A stretch of DNA of 64,000 nucleotides, from contig SUXK01000001.1 of NCBI GenBank assembly GCA_015061035.1, positions 1 to 64,000 of the forward strand, in the 5' to 3' direction. This document shows positions 41,490 to 51,425 of the stretch, in pieces; the first letter of the stretch is position 1, and every line of letters starts with the position of its first letter. The DNA comes from Bacteroidales bacterium (lineage in GTDB: Bacteria; Bacteroidota; Bacteroidia; Bacteroidales; G3-4614). Both the position numbers and the translations under genes were made by a program. The notes beneath the pieces are model-generated. The model was not told the DNA's origin and ran no database searches. It saw only the letters and a program-made list of their open reading frames with translations.

Positions 41490-42638
41490 CTACTCATCCC
41501 AATCCTCTTCGTAGTAGAACCCGTCAATCTCCTCTTCGTCATCGTCAGATGTGAATTGGTCAAGTTCCAAATCGTAATCGTCCTCTTCGTTACGTTTACG
41601 ATTAACATCGAGGTTGCGGTGCGTAATGGTTGTTATGCGGTTCTCTTCGCTGTTGAGAATATCCCACAGAATATTTTTAAGTTCATTTATGTTCTGCCCT
41701 GTAACCGATGAAATCATAACCGAAGGAACATCTTTGGGAAGTTCTGCCTTGATTGCTTCTGTGAGTTCGTCATCCAGCATATCGCATTTGGTAACAGCAA
41801 TAACTCTACCCTTGTCCAGAAGTTCTGGGTTGAAGGTCTCTAACTCTTTAAGCAAAATTTCATACTCCTTTGCAATATCTTTTGCATCGGCAGGAATCAT
41901 AAATAGTAGGAGAGAGTTGCGTTCAATGTGTCGCAAAAATCTCAATCCTAATCCTTTGCCCTCTCCTGCACCTTCAATTATGCCCGGAATATCTGCCATA
42001 ATAAATGAGCGGTTATCGCTGCACGAAACAATACCCAAGTTTGGTTCAAGTGTGGTAAATGGGTAGTCGGCAATCTTGGGTTTTGCAGCAGATACAGCAC
42101 TCAACAGTGTTGATTTACCTGCATTGGGGAAGCCAACCAAACCAACATCGGCAAGAAGTTTAAGTTCAAGAATTATGGTAAGTTCTTGAGCATCCTCTCC
42201 GGGTTGAGCAAAACGTGGGGTTTGGTTGGTGGCAGTTCTAAAGTGCCAGTTGCCTAATCCTCCTCTACCTCCTTTTAGGAGTATCTTCTCCTCTCCGTCA
42301 TCGGTAACTTCGCAAATATATTTACCTGTGTCTGCATCAAATACTACTGTTCCGCATGGAACTTCAATAACCTTATCCTCTCCGTCTTTTCCAAAACTAC
42401 GAGCCTTGCTACCGCTCTCGCCGTTTCCTGCAAATACGTGGCGTGAATATTTTAGGTGAAGTAGTGTCCAATAGTTACGGTTGGCACGTAGTATAATGTG
42501 TCCTCCACGTCCACCATCACCACCATCGGGACCTCCTTTTGCAACAAATTTCTCTCGGCGAAGATGAGCAGAACCTGCACCACCGCGTCCTGAACGGCAA
42601 TATATCTTAACGTAATCTACAAAATTCGATTCCGCCAT
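41490..42638 (-). CDS. obgE: GTPase ObgE/CgtA
   Basis: A 382-aa ribosome-associated GTPase for large-subunit maturation and growth control. The glycine-rich Obg domain is at 1-160 ([32 protein letters not shown]). The G domain has G1 [10 protein letters not shown]2/switch [10 protein letters not shown]3 DIPGIIEGA and G4 TKCD. The C terminus is a short, very acidic tail ([18 protein letters not shown]). It follows adk by 21 bp on the same strand, so the two form an operon. Confidence 0.97.
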   Translation of the reverse strand: MAESNFVDYVKIYCRSGRGGAGSAHLRREKFVAKGGPDGGDGGRGGHIILRANRNYWTLLHLKYSRHVFAGNGESGSKARSFGKDGEDKVIEVPCGTVVFDADTGKYICEVTDDGEEKILLKGGRGGLGNWHFRTATNQTPRFAQPGEDAQELTIILELKLLADVGLVGFPNAGKSTLLSAVSAAKPKIADYPFTTLEPNLGIVSCSDNRSFIMADIPGIIEGAGEGKGLGLRFLRHIERNSLLLFMIPADAKDIAKEYEILLKELETFNPELLDKGRVIAVTKCDMLDDELTEAIKAELPKDVPSVMISSVTGQNINELKNILWDILNSEENRITTITHRNLDVNRKRNEEDDYDLELDQFTSDDDEEEIDGFYYEEDWDE

Positions 42639-42659
42639 AAATCAATATCTCTTATTTAA

Positions 42660-43241
42660 TTAGTCTAATAATGCAATAGCCTTTTTAATATCGGCAAATA
42701 TACCATCAATAGAACCTTCGCCTTTGATACCAGCGTAAAGTTTCTCTTTGATATAGAACTCTTTCAAAGGATTTGTTTGGTTGTTGTAAACCTCTAAGCG
42801 ACTCTTGATTGTGTCAATATTGTCATCGCTGCGTCCACTTGCTTGTCCGCGTTTTAGAAGACGGTCAATAAGTTCCTCTTCAGCAACCTCCAAACCAATA
42901 ACTATTGAAATCTCCATATTACGTTCAGCCAACATTTTTTTCAATGCCTCTGCTTGTGGAATAGTTCTTGGGAAACCATCAAAAATAACTCCTTTTGTTT
43001 TCTCTATCTTGTCAAGAGTGTCAGCAAGAATGTCAATTATTAGTTCATCGGGGAGTAGTTGGCCTTTTGAAATAAAACTGTCAGCAACTTTACCAAGTTC
43101 AGTACCTGCTTTAATTTCTGCTCTTAAAACCTCACCTGTTGAGATATGAGCAAGACCATATTTTTCAATTAAATTCTCGCTTTGAGTACCTTTGCCCGAA
43201 CCGGGTGCTCCAAAGATTACAACGTTAAGCATCTTTTCCAT
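42660..43241 (-). CDS. adk: Adenylate kinase
   Basis: A 193-aa enzyme that interconverts AMP + ATP and 2 ADP. It has the P-loop GAPGSGKGT (about residues 11-19), ISTGEVLRAEI (AMP site), GVIFDGFPRTIPQAEAL and the arginine segment RGQASGRSDDN. The LID is the short form without zinc ligands, common in Bacteroidota. A start at 43232 (MLNVVIFGAPG) is the likely alternative. It heads the adk-obgE operon. Confidence 0.95.
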   Translation of the reverse strand: MEKMLNVVIFGAPGSGKGTQSENLIEKYGLAHISTGEVLRAEIKAGTELGKVADSFISKGQLLPDELIIDILADTLDKIEKTKGVIFDGFPRTIPQAEALKKMLAERNMEISIVIGLEVAEEELIDRLLKRGQASGRSDDNIDTIKSRLEVYNNQTNPLKEFYIKEKLYAGIKGEGSIDGIFADIKKAIALLD

Positions 43242-43259
43242 TTTTTTCTATAGTGTTTT

Positions 43260-43267
43260 CAAATATA
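43260..43267 (-). promoter_or_regulatory. adk promoter -7 box
   Basis: TATATTTG on the minus strand lies 18 bp before the adk ATG at 43241. I see no TTG box at the usual spacing. Confidence 0.5.
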
Positions 43268-43477
43268 ATTCCTAAACTTTATCAAAGTTGAATAACAAAA
43301 AAAATCGTATAAAAAACATTGTGGTTGGTGTAAAATCGCCTACTACCGCAATGTAACTGCGAAGATACATTAATGATGCGATACAACCAAATTTATTTAA
43401 TATCAAATTATTTTTATTAGTGATAAAAAAAAATTATCTTTACACTTGCAGAATTGTTGTTTTAGAAAAATGCTAAT

Positions 43478-44998
43478 ATGAAGATATTCAGTGCAAAAGA
43501 TAATAAGGAGTTAGACGAATATACCGTAAATAAGGAATCGATAACATTTTACGAATTGATGGAACGTGCAGCATCAACGATAACATACGAAATTATTTCG
43601 CGCTGGCGACGCAATACCCCTGTTGTTGTATTTGCTGGGCCAGGAAATAACGGAGGTGATGCTTTGGCTGTGGCTCGTATGTTGTCGCAGGAGGGGTATG
43701 CGGTTACGGTATACTTTTTTAATCCAACAAATAGTGCTTCGCCTAATACCTTAAAAAATTATGAATTATTACAAGAGTTAAATGTCCCGTGTGAAGAGGT
43801 GGTTAGAACATTTATTCCTCCAACATTAACAAAGGGAATGTTGGTGATAGATGGTCTGTTTGGTGTGGGGCTTAATACTCATTTAAAGGGAGGATATTCA
43901 TCTGTGGTACAACTTGTTAATAAATCAGATGCAACAGTTGTTTCAATAGATATGCCCTCAGGCCTTTTTGCAGAGGATAATACACAAAATAATCAAAACT
44001 TTATAATAAAGGCAGATGTTACGGTAACACTTCAATATCCTAAATTGGCACTTATGTTAGAGGAGAATGCCGATTATGTTGGAGAGTTGATAATAACTGA
44101 TATAGGAATATCGCCCGAAATATTAGAGGAGAAGGAGACTCCTTTATACTATCTTGAGACTATTGAGGTTGCAGAGATATTAAGAAGAAGAAAAAGATGC
44201 TCTGATAAGCGTCAGTATGGTCATATGCTCTTGGTTGCAGGAAGTGCTGGAATGATGGGTGCAGCAGTGATGGCATCAAAAGCAGCGTTACGTTCAGGGG
44301 TGGGACTTTTAAGTGTTCACTCGGCTGCATGTGGCGAGGACATACTGCAATCATCAGTGCCTGAGGCAATGTTCATAGCCGATTCAAATATGAACAGGGT
44401 AACAAATTGTTCTCTCTCAAAATGGCACAATGTTGTAGCAGTAGGACCGGGCTTAGGAAAACACAGAGATACGGCAGAGGCATTAACTTACCTTTTAAAC
44501 AAAGCGAATGTTCCAATGGTTATAGATGCTGACGCTCTTAATATTATTGCTGAAACCAAAGGACTGTTCTCAAAAATACCAAAGTATTCGGTAATTACAC
44601 CACATAAATATGAGTTTGACAGACTATTTGGCCCTTGTAAATCAAAATATCAACGTTTGATAAAAGCCAAGCAGATTGCTGTTGAACACGAAATAACAAT
44701 TGTATTGAAAGGTGCTAATACTGCAATAGTAAAACCAAGCGGAGAGATATTCTTTAATAGTACAGGTAATCCGGGAATGGCAACCGCAGGAAGTGGTGAT
44801 GTTCTTACAGGTGTAATCTCTGCATTGATAGCACAAAGTTATGCTCCATCTGATGCCGCTGTATTGGGGGTATTCTTGCATGGTATGGCAGGAGATATAT
44901 GTTTGGAGAGCGAATCGCAAGAGTCGTTGCTGGCAAGTGACATAATTAAGAATCTTGGTAAAGCATTCAAGAAGTTACATACTTATAATGTAAAATAA
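43478..44998 (+). CDS. nnr: Bifunctional NAD(P)H-hydrate repair enzyme (epimerase and dehydratase)
   Basis: A 506-aa fusion that repairs damaged NAD(P)H hydrates. The N-terminal epimerase (YjeF_N, about 1-215) has FAGPGNNGGDALAVAR and LVIDGLFGVGL. The C-terminal ADP-dependent dehydratase (about 235-500) has GHMLLVAGSAGMMGAAVMAS, VGPGLGKH, VIDADALN, TPHKYEFDRLFG and GNPGMATAGSGDVLTGVI. It starts the long plus-strand run; a near-consensus box (TATCTTTA, 43435-43442) lies upstream. The next gene starts 2 bp after its stop. Confidence 0.93.
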   Translation: MKIFSAKDNKELDEYTVNKESITFYELMERAASTITYEIISRWRRNTPVVVFAGPGNNGGDALAVARMLSQEGYAVTVYFFNPTNSASPNTLKNYELLQELNVPCEEVVRTFIPPTLTKGMLVIDGLFGVGLNTHLKGGYSSVVQLVNKSDATVVSIDMPSGLFAEDNTQNNQNFIIKADVTVTLQYPKLALMLEENADYVGELIITDIGISPEILEEKETPLYYLETIEVAEILRRRKRCSDKRQYGHMLLVAGSAGMMGAAVMASKAALRSGVGLLSVHSAACGEDILQSSVPEAMFIADSNMNRVTNCSLSKWHNVVAVGPGLGKHRDTAEALTYLLNKANVPMVIDADALNIIAETKGLFSKIPKYSVITPHKYEFDRLFGPCKSKYQRLIKAKQIAVEHEITIVLKGANTAIVKPSGEIFFNSTGNPGMATAGSGDVLTGVISALIAQSYAPSDAAVLGVFLHGMAGDICLESESQESLLASDIIKNLGKAFKKLHTYNVK

Positions 44999-45000
44999 CA

Positions 45001-46083
45001 ATGAAAAGAGTATTGACAATAGTATTAATAATGGTATCTGCAATCTCAGTTGCAGCCGAAAAAGGTAAACAGATAGCCGCAAGTTTTAACGACTATTCAG
45101 TATCATACGTATTGCCAAAAACGGTAATAGATGTTGATATAACACTCGAACTTACTCAGTTAAAAGCAGGTCCTTATGCTAACTATTCTCAAAAATATTT
45201 GGGAATACCTGCACAAATAACAAGCGATTCAAAAAGTTGGCGAGTAGTATCAATGTCGGCGCAAGTGGCAAGTATCCCAGACAAGGATATATACTACAAC
45301 GTGCAGTTAAAGAGTGGAGCAATACCATATATCTATATAGATGAGGAGGGTGTGCTAATGGCTGTAAATGCAGAGCCTGCAATAGAGACAACTATTGAAG
45401 AGGCTACTGAGGAGAGTAAGATGACACCCTCGCCTCTTGATGACAATAGTTACTCGTATGCTTTAACTGAAGAGATGTTGCTTTCAGGTTCAAATATTAG
45501 AATGGCAGAGTTGGCTGCCAAGCAGATATATCGCTTAAGAGAGAGTCGTACCGATATAATTACAGGAGATTCGGATCAACGTTTTGATGGAGAGGCTCTA
45601 AAACTAATGCTTGAACAGTTGGCAGAGCAAGAGTTGCGCTTAACCGTTATGTTTACAGGAACAAAGCAGACACAAAGAAAAACTGTAAGAGTTAGATGGA
45701 TACCTGACGGAGAGTGTGAGGATGTTGTTATTGCAAGAATCTCAGAGAAGGAGGGACTGGTTGATAGTGATAATTTAAGTGGCGAACCAATATACGTATC
45801 GTTAAATAATGTGGAGCGTGCAAAAACTCCGTTAGATTCAAAGGGAAATCCATTTGTTCTCCCCGAGAACTCGGTAATATATAATATACCGGGAGAGGCA
45901 CAACTATCATTAACATATCAAGGAGAACTACAATTCAATAAAAAAGTTGAATTGACTCAATTTGGTGTGAAATTTGGCTTAGCACCAAAACTATTTGTTG
46001 ATAAAAAAGTACAAACTTATATGATATTGAATCCCAATACTGGTTCTATAAAGGAGATAGGAAAAAATGTATTGGCAGAATAA
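45001..46083 (+). CDS. DUF4831 family exported protein
   Basis: A 360-aa protein with a signal peptide (MKRVLTIVLIMVSAISVAAE). The body (YSVSYVLPKTVIDVDITLEL, YANYSQKYLGIPAQITSDSK) is typical of DUF4831, a family confined to Bacteroidota. Its function is unknown. It is packed between nnr and aroA with gaps of 2 and 6 bp. Confidence 0.75.
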   Translation: MKRVLTIVLIMVSAISVAAEKGKQIAASFNDYSVSYVLPKTVIDVDITLELTQLKAGPYANYSQKYLGIPAQITSDSKSWRVVSMSAQVASIPDKDIYYNVQLKSGAIPYIYIDEEGVLMAVNAEPAIETTIEEATEESKMTPSPLDDNSYSYALTEEMLLSGSNIRMAELAAKQIYRLRESRTDIITGDSDQRFDGEALKLMLEQLAEQELRLTVMFTGTKQTQRKTVRVRWIPDGECEDVVIARISEKEGLVDSDNLSGEPIYVSLNNVERAKTPLDSKGNPFVLPENSVIYNIPGEAQLSLTYQGELQFNKKVELTQFGVKFGLAPKLFVDKKVQTYMILNPNTGSIKEIGKNVLAE

Positions 46084-46089
46084 AAAATT

Positions 46090-47307
46090 ATGGATATAAA
46101 AGTTACAGCACCCCAAATAGTTCGAGGAGACATAGGTCTGCCCTATTCAAAAAGTATAAGCAATAGGGTGTTGTTATTAAATAAATTATCAAAGAGCAAG
46201 GTCGTCCCCGAGAATATTGCTATTTGCGATGACTCGGAGATGATGCGTAATGCCCTTTCAACATTAAATGGGGAGGTAAATACAGGTGCGGCAGGAACAG
46301 CAACACGTTTCTCGTTGGCATATCTGTCAATGACACCGGGCGAGTATCAACTTACCGGCTCTGAGAGAATGAAACAACGCCCTATAAAAATTTTAGTAGA
46401 GGCGTTACGAAAAATTGGGGCAGAGATTGAGTATGCAGAGCGTGAGGGATATTTACCTTTAAACGTAAAAGGGAGAGAGTTAGAGGGAGGCGAAGTAGAG
46501 TTGTCGGGTAGCGTAAGTTCACAATACATATCAGCCTTATTGATGATTGCGCCATATACCCGAAAGGGTGTAAAACTAACATTAACAGGCAATATAATAT
46601 CGTTACCCTACATAAAGATGACGCTTTCGCTAATGTCGTTGTATGGAGTAGAGACCCGAATGGTGGGAAATCAAATAGATGTCCCCACAGGTAAATACAA
46701 TCCATTATCCTATCGTGTTGAGGCTGATTGGTCGGCAGCATCATATTGGTATGGTTTTGTAGCATTAGCAAACGATGCAGATATTGTTCTTGAAGGATTA
46801 GACAACGTAAGTATTCAAGGCGATTCAAAGGTTGTATCGCTATTCACTCCGTTGGGAGTAGCGACAGAGTATAACGATGGATATGTTGTATTAAGAAAAT
46901 GCAACATGGTTAAGAAAACCTATGAGGTTGATTTAACTGATACCCCTGATTTGGCACAGACAATAGTTGTTGTTGCTGCAATGAAAGGAGTGCCATTTAA
47001 GATTTCGGGGCTACAATCATTGAGAATAAAGGAGACCGACAGAATTGCTGCATTAGTAAAAGAGATGCGTAAGTTAGGTTATGTTTTGGATGATTCAGAG
47101 GAGGGTGCTTTAAAGTGGACTGGTGAGAGATGCTCTCCAGAAGAGAATATAGAGATTGATACATACGATGATCATCGTATGGCTATGTCGTTCTCAATAG
47201 CATCATATCTATATCCCGGTATAAAGATAAAATCATCAGAGGTGGTAACAAAGTCGTATCCAAAATTTTGGGAAGATTTATCAAAAGTAGGATTTAGTAT
47301 TGAGTAA
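46090..47307 (+). CDS. aroA: 3-phosphoshikimate 1-carboxyvinyltransferase (EPSP synthase)
   Basis: A 405-aa shikimate-pathway enzyme joining phosphoenolpyruvate to shikimate 3-phosphate. The motifs are YSKSISNR (substrate site), TGAAGTATRFSLAYL (in place of the usual GNAGTAMR), MKQRPIKILVEALRKIGAEI, DTPDLAQTI, LRIKETDRI and YDDHRMAMSFSIA. The sequence is somewhat divergent, as in other Bacteroidota. The stop overlaps the next start by 1 bp. Confidence 0.92.
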   Translation: MDIKVTAPQIVRGDIGLPYSKSISNRVLLLNKLSKSKVVPENIAICDDSEMMRNALSTLNGEVNTGAAGTATRFSLAYLSMTPGEYQLTGSERMKQRPIKILVEALRKIGAEIEYAEREGYLPLNVKGRELEGGEVELSGSVSSQYISALLMIAPYTRKGVKLTLTGNIISLPYIKMTLSLMSLYGVETRMVGNQIDVPTGKYNPLSYRVEADWSAASYWYGFVALANDADIVLEGLDNVSIQGDSKVVSLFTPLGVATEYNDGYVVLRKCNMVKKTYEVDLTDTPDLAQTIVVVAAMKGVPFKISGLQSLRIKETDRIAALVKEMRKLGYVLDDSEEGALKWTGERCSPEENIEIDTYDDHRMAMSFSIASYLYPGIKIKSSEVVTKSYPKFWEDLSKVGFSIE

Positions 47308-47723
47308 TGACAGCGGTTTGGATAATTATAATATCAATTTGCGTAGTAGGAGTTATAGCGTCATTGTTGTCACGCTATACCACAATAGGAAAGCAAACTA
47401 AAGAGGAGGAACAGAAAGCCGCCAAAGTTGATACTGAATGTTGTGGAATGCACGAAACTTGCGAAAAAGATTCTCTATTAACCGCAATAAGCAAAGAGAT
47501 AGAGTATTATAATGATTATGAGTTAGATGCTTATAAGGGGGTGCCATGTGAAGAGTATGACAAAGAGGCAATAGCGGCATTCGAAGAGGTATTCTATACA
47601 TTACGGAGCGAAGAGGTGGCAGGATGGGTGCGAAGTCTATGTTTGAGAAATATTGAGTTGCCCGAACAAATACGTGATGAAGTATTGTTGGTAGTATCAG
47701 AGCGTAGAATAAAAAGTAATTAG
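47307..47723 (+). CDS. Small membrane-anchored protein, unknown
   Basis: A 138-aa protein with an N-terminal membrane helix (VWIIIISICVVGVIASLL) and a cytoplasmic part containing ECCGMHETCEKDS and many acidic residues. I do not know its function. It overlaps aroA by 1 bp and abuts the ABC-3 permease gene, so it is co-transcribed. The Cys pair before His (CCGMHETC) might bind a metal; that is only a suggestion. Confidence 0.6.
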   Translation: MTAVWIIIISICVVGVIASLLSRYTTIGKQTKEEEQKAAKVDTECCGMHETCEKDSLLTAISKEIEYYNDYELDAYKGVPCEEYDKEAIAAFEEVFYTLRSEEVAGWVRSLCLRNIELPEQIRDEVLLVVSERRIKSN

Positions 47724-48566
47724 ATGGAAATAGTCCAATATTCATTCTTTATAAACGCAACAGTCGCAATAACTCTCATATCAATAGTTGCAGGAGTTGT
47801 AGGTGCATATATTGTATCACGAAGGATGTTGTTTATAACGGGGGGAATAACTCATACCTCTTTTGGTGGTTTAGGACTGGGGGTATATTTAGGACTCTCT
47901 CCAACCATAACAGCATTAGTATTTGCCTTGGCATCAGCATTTGGGATAGAGGCGCTTTCGCAAAGGAAAAGAGTAAGAGAAGATTCAGCAATAGCTGTGT
48001 TTTGGGCATTAGGAATGGCATTGGGAGTAATATTCATATATATAACTCCGGGTTATAATGCGGGATTAACGGGATTTCTCTTTGGTGATATATTGACAAT
48101 TACTTTAAAAGATTTGATAATATACACAACATATACGATATTGGTGCTTATTCTATTTACAATATATCGTAAAGAGATACTATATACAGCATTTGATAGA
48201 GAGTTTGCAAAGATACAAGGTGTAAAGGTTCAATTTATTGAGTATGTGGCAATGATTGTAATATCGTTAGCGATAATATTAACTGTAAAACTAATAGGAA
48301 TAATGTTGTTGCTATCATTTTTATCGTTACCACAAATGAGTGCCGAACTATTTACCCGAAACTACAATAAGATAGTATTATTGTCAATCTTTATATCCTT
48401 TACAGGAGGGTTGTCGGGATTGTTCTTATCAGCCTTTGTAAACGTTCCAACAAGTGCAACCATAGTATTTGTATTGGTACTTATATATGCTATATTATGG
48501 GCGGTTAAAAAAATAACAGCATTGCAAAGAATAAAAGAACAATGCTCAATTAAAAGAGTATCATAA
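47724..48566 (+). CDS. ABC-3 family metal permease (ZnuB-like)
   Basis: A 280-aa integral membrane protein with about eight helices. GVVGAYIVSRRMLFITGGIT, HTSFGGLGLGVYLGL, REDSAIAVFWALGMALGVIF and IKLIGIMLLLSFLSLPQ-like segments are those of ZnuB/MntB permeases for zinc or manganese uptake. No ATPase or binding protein is adjacent, so partners must be elsewhere. It follows the small membrane protein without a gap. Confidence 0.85.
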   Translation: MEIVQYSFFINATVAITLISIVAGVVGAYIVSRRMLFITGGITHTSFGGLGLGVYLGLSPTITALVFALASAFGIEALSQRKRVREDSAIAVFWALGMALGVIFIYITPGYNAGLTGFLFGDILTITLKDLIIYTTYTILVLILFTIYRKEILYTAFDREFAKIQGVKVQFIEYVAMIVISLAIILTVKLIGIMLLLSFLSLPQMSAELFTRNYNKIVLLSIFISFTGGLSGLFLSAFVNVPTSATIVFVLVLIYAILWAVKKITALQRIKEQCSIKRVS

Positions 48567-48611
48567 GACAATAAAAATTAAATAAATACGTACTTAGTAA
48601 AAGTAAAAACG

Positions 48612-51425
48612 TTGAGAAGAATAGAAGTAAAAATAGCCCTACTCTTTACCATTATATTGATGGTGGCAGCGTGTTCTCCCAAAAAGAACACAAAGGCTAC
48701 ACGTTTTTACCACGGATTAACAACGCGATTTAACGTCTATTTTAACGGCAATGAGAGTTATAAAGAGACGTTGAAAAATATGCAAAAAGATTTTAACGAT
48801 GACTTCACCTCATTAGTACACGTGCACCCCGTAAGTGCATATTCAAACGAGAAGGAACAGAAACCATCGGGCGATTTTAAAACGTCTATTGATAAAGGTA
48901 AAAAAGCAATACAACTGCACTCAATAAAAAAGAAGCCCAAGCGTGATCCAAAGAAAGCATCAGATCCAAAATATAAAGCATTCTTAAATCGTGAGGAGTT
49001 TAATCCCTATATACACAATGCGTGGTTTCTGATAGCAAAATCACAATTCTATCAAGGCGAATTTCTTGAAGCGGCATCAACATTTAACTATATTATACAG
49101 CACTTCTCGTGGTTAGAGGATTTAGTAAAAGAGTCAAAGATATGGCTTATGCGATGCTATACCGAGTTAGGTTGGATGTATGAAGCCGAGGATGTAAAAC
49201 ATAAAATATCTCTCGATTCCATACCATCAAAAATGGAGGGAGAGTTGTCAATGGTTACAGCCCAGTTCCATATAAATAAGGGAGAGTATAATGAGGCAAT
49301 ACCATATTTGAAAAAATCGATAGAGGCACAAAAAGATAAATATCAAAAAGTGCGTCAAACATTCCTTTTGGCACAATTATACCAAAAAACAGAGCAGAAC
49401 AATTTGGCGTATGATACCTATTCAAAGGTAATATCAATGAACCCCGTATATCGTACCGAGTTTAATGCACGCATCAAGCAGACTGAGGTGATGTCAAACC
49501 AAGACACTTCAAAGGTTATAAAGGGGCTGAAAAAGATGACAAAGGCATCGCGAAATAAGGAGTTCCTTGATCAAATATATTATGCTATCGGAAATATACA
49601 CCTGTCGGCAGGAGATACTCTAAAAGCAATTGACTATTACATAAAGGCCAATAGTGAGAGTACCCGTAATGGTATAGAGAAGGCAATGAACCAAATAACA
49701 TTGGGTAATATATACTTCTCTCAACGCAAGTACACTAAAGCGCAACCATGTTATGCCGAAGGCGTTCCGTTAGTGAGCGAAGATTTTCCCAACTATACCA
49801 CTCTCGTAAAACGTTCTGAGGTTTTAGATGATTTGGTAGTACACTCATCTACCGTAGAGTTGCAGGATAGTCTAAGATATGTTGCATCGCTCCCCGAAGA
49901 GGAGATAATGAAACTTATTGAGAAGAAAATTGAAGAGGTAAAAGAGCAAGAGCGACTATTAGCAGAGGAGATGGCTCGTCAAGAGCATTTGGCAAATCAA
50001 TCGGCAATGAACTCTGCCTTTGGACAATCATCTTTAGGAGGAGCACAAGCTCCAACTGGGCCAGCAATGCAGATAGGAGGAAAGAGTTCAAGTTGGTATT
50101 TCTACAACAAGGCAACCATTGCAACAGGAAAAACCGACTTCCAAAAGAAGTGGGGAAAACGTAAATTAGAAGACAATTGGCGAAGAATAAATAAAGCAGC
50201 ATTCTCAATGTCCGATTTTGAAGAGTATGATTATGGTGCAGAGGAGGAGGCAGAACTGCTTGCTGATTCATTGGCTCAGGTTGAAGCAGTAGCCGACTCA
50301 TTAAATGTACCGGTAACCGATACTAAAGATCCCAAATACTATCTTCAGCAATTACCCCGAACTCCTGAAGATATTGCACTTTCAGATGAACTAATAATTG
50401 ACGGACTCTATAATATGGGAGTAATCCTTAAAAATGATTTAGAGGACTTTGATGCAGCAATGAGTATCTTTGATAGATTAATGACACAATATCCCGATAA
50501 TGAATATATGTTAGAGACATACTATAACATATACCTGATGAATATGATTAAAAGGGATAAACTCACAGCCGAAGAGTATCGTCAAAAGATATTAACCGAG
50601 TTTCCTGAAAGCAAATATGCTCAAGCAATGAAAGATGCCAACTACCTTGAAAATATAAAGAATATGGAGGTTGAACAGGACTCGCTATATCGTACAATAT
50701 ACGAAACATTCATTGCAGGAGATAATAGTGGTGTTCATCTACAATACAATAGTTTTGAAGAAAAATACCCTCTATCAAAACTAATGCCTAAGTTTATGTT
50801 AGTAAATTCGTTGGCGTATGTAAATGAGGGAGATATAGACAACTTTAAAGAGTCAATGAAGTTGCTACTTCAGAACTATCCAGAGGAGGATGTAGCACCT
50901 CTTGCAACAGCCATGTTAAAAGGTGTAGCCGAAGGACGTAAAGTGGTTTCAGGAACAGGGCAACAGGACATCTTCAAAATCAGGTTAGGTGGCGGCGGAG
51001 CCGTAAATGATTCAATAGAGGATAAAAAAGAGTTGCCACCATTTGTATGGGATAAAGAGGCTCCGCATCAAATGTTGATGGTCTTCTCTGCCGATAGTAT
51101 TGATGCAAATCAGATATTGTTTATTGTGGCCCGATACAACTTCACGAACTTCTATATAAAAGACTTTGACCTCTCTATATCAACAACCGATGGAGTGGGA
51201 ATGTTACAAATAAAAGGGTTTGATAATTTAAGGGAGTTGATGTTATATCGCAGAAAAATTGAGAGTTCTGAGTTGATTGAGTTACCCGAAGGTGTAAGAA
51301 TTGTGATGATAAGTGATGATAATTACAACATTCTTATGCAAGGCAACACTTTTGAGAACTATTTTAATTTCTGGGAAACATCAATGGCAGCAGATGCCGA
51401 ACTTGAAAATAGTAGTAAGTTATGA
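48612..51425 (+). CDS. PorW/SprE-like type IX secretion lipoprotein with TPR repeats
   Basis: A 937-aa lipoprotein (signal with lipobox MVAAC, then SPKKNTKATRFYHGLTTRFN). It has TPR-type helical repeats through residues about 130-430 and again at about 600-780 (YNMGVILKNDLEDFDAAMSI, YPDNEYMLETYYNIYLMN). The opening motif RFYHGLTTRFNVYFNGNESY is the hallmark of SprE/PorW, needed for type IX secretion. The only suitable start is TTG at 48612; no in-frame ATG precedes the signal peptide. It overlaps PorX by 4 bp (ATGA). Confidence 0.85.
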   Translation: MRRIEVKIALLFTIILMVAACSPKKNTKATRFYHGLTTRFNVYFNGNESYKETLKNMQKDFNDDFTSLVHVHPVSAYSNEKEQKPSGDFKTSIDKGKKAIQLHSIKKKPKRDPKKASDPKYKAFLNREEFNPYIHNAWFLIAKSQFYQGEFLEAASTFNYIIQHFSWLEDLVKESKIWLMRCYTELGWMYEAEDVKHKISLDSIPSKMEGELSMVTAQFHINKGEYNEAIPYLKKSIEAQKDKYQKVRQTFLLAQLYQKTEQNNLAYDTYSKVISMNPVYRTEFNARIKQTEVMSNQDTSKVIKGLKKMTKASRNKEFLDQIYYAIGNIHLSAGDTLKAIDYYIKANSESTRNGIEKAMNQITLGNIYFSQRKYTKAQPCYAEGVPLVSEDFPNYTTLVKRSEVLDDLVVHSSTVELQDSLRYVASLPEEEIMKLIEKKIEEVKEQERLLAEEMARQEHLANQSAMNSAFGQSSLGGAQAPTGPAMQIGGKSSSWYFYNKATIATGKTDFQKKWGKRKLEDNWRRINKAAFSMSDFEEYDYGAEEEAELLADSLAQVEAVADSLNVPVTDTKDPKYYLQQLPRTPEDIALSDELIIDGLYNMGVILKNDLEDFDAAMSIFDRLMTQYPDNEYMLETYYNIYLMNMIKRDKLTAEEYRQKILTEFPESKYAQAMKDANYLENIKNMEVEQDSLYRTIYETFIAGDNSGVHLQYNSFEEKYPLSKLMPKFMLVNSLAYVNEGDIDNFKESMKLLLQNYPEEDVAPLATAMLKGVAEGRKVVSGTGQQDIFKIRLGGGGAVNDSIEDKKELPPFVWDKEAPHQMLMVFSADSIDANQILFIVARYNFTNFYIKDFDLSISTTDGVGMLQIKGFDNLRELMLYRRKIESSELIELPEGVRIVMISDDNYNILMQGNTFENYFNFWETSMAADAELENSSKL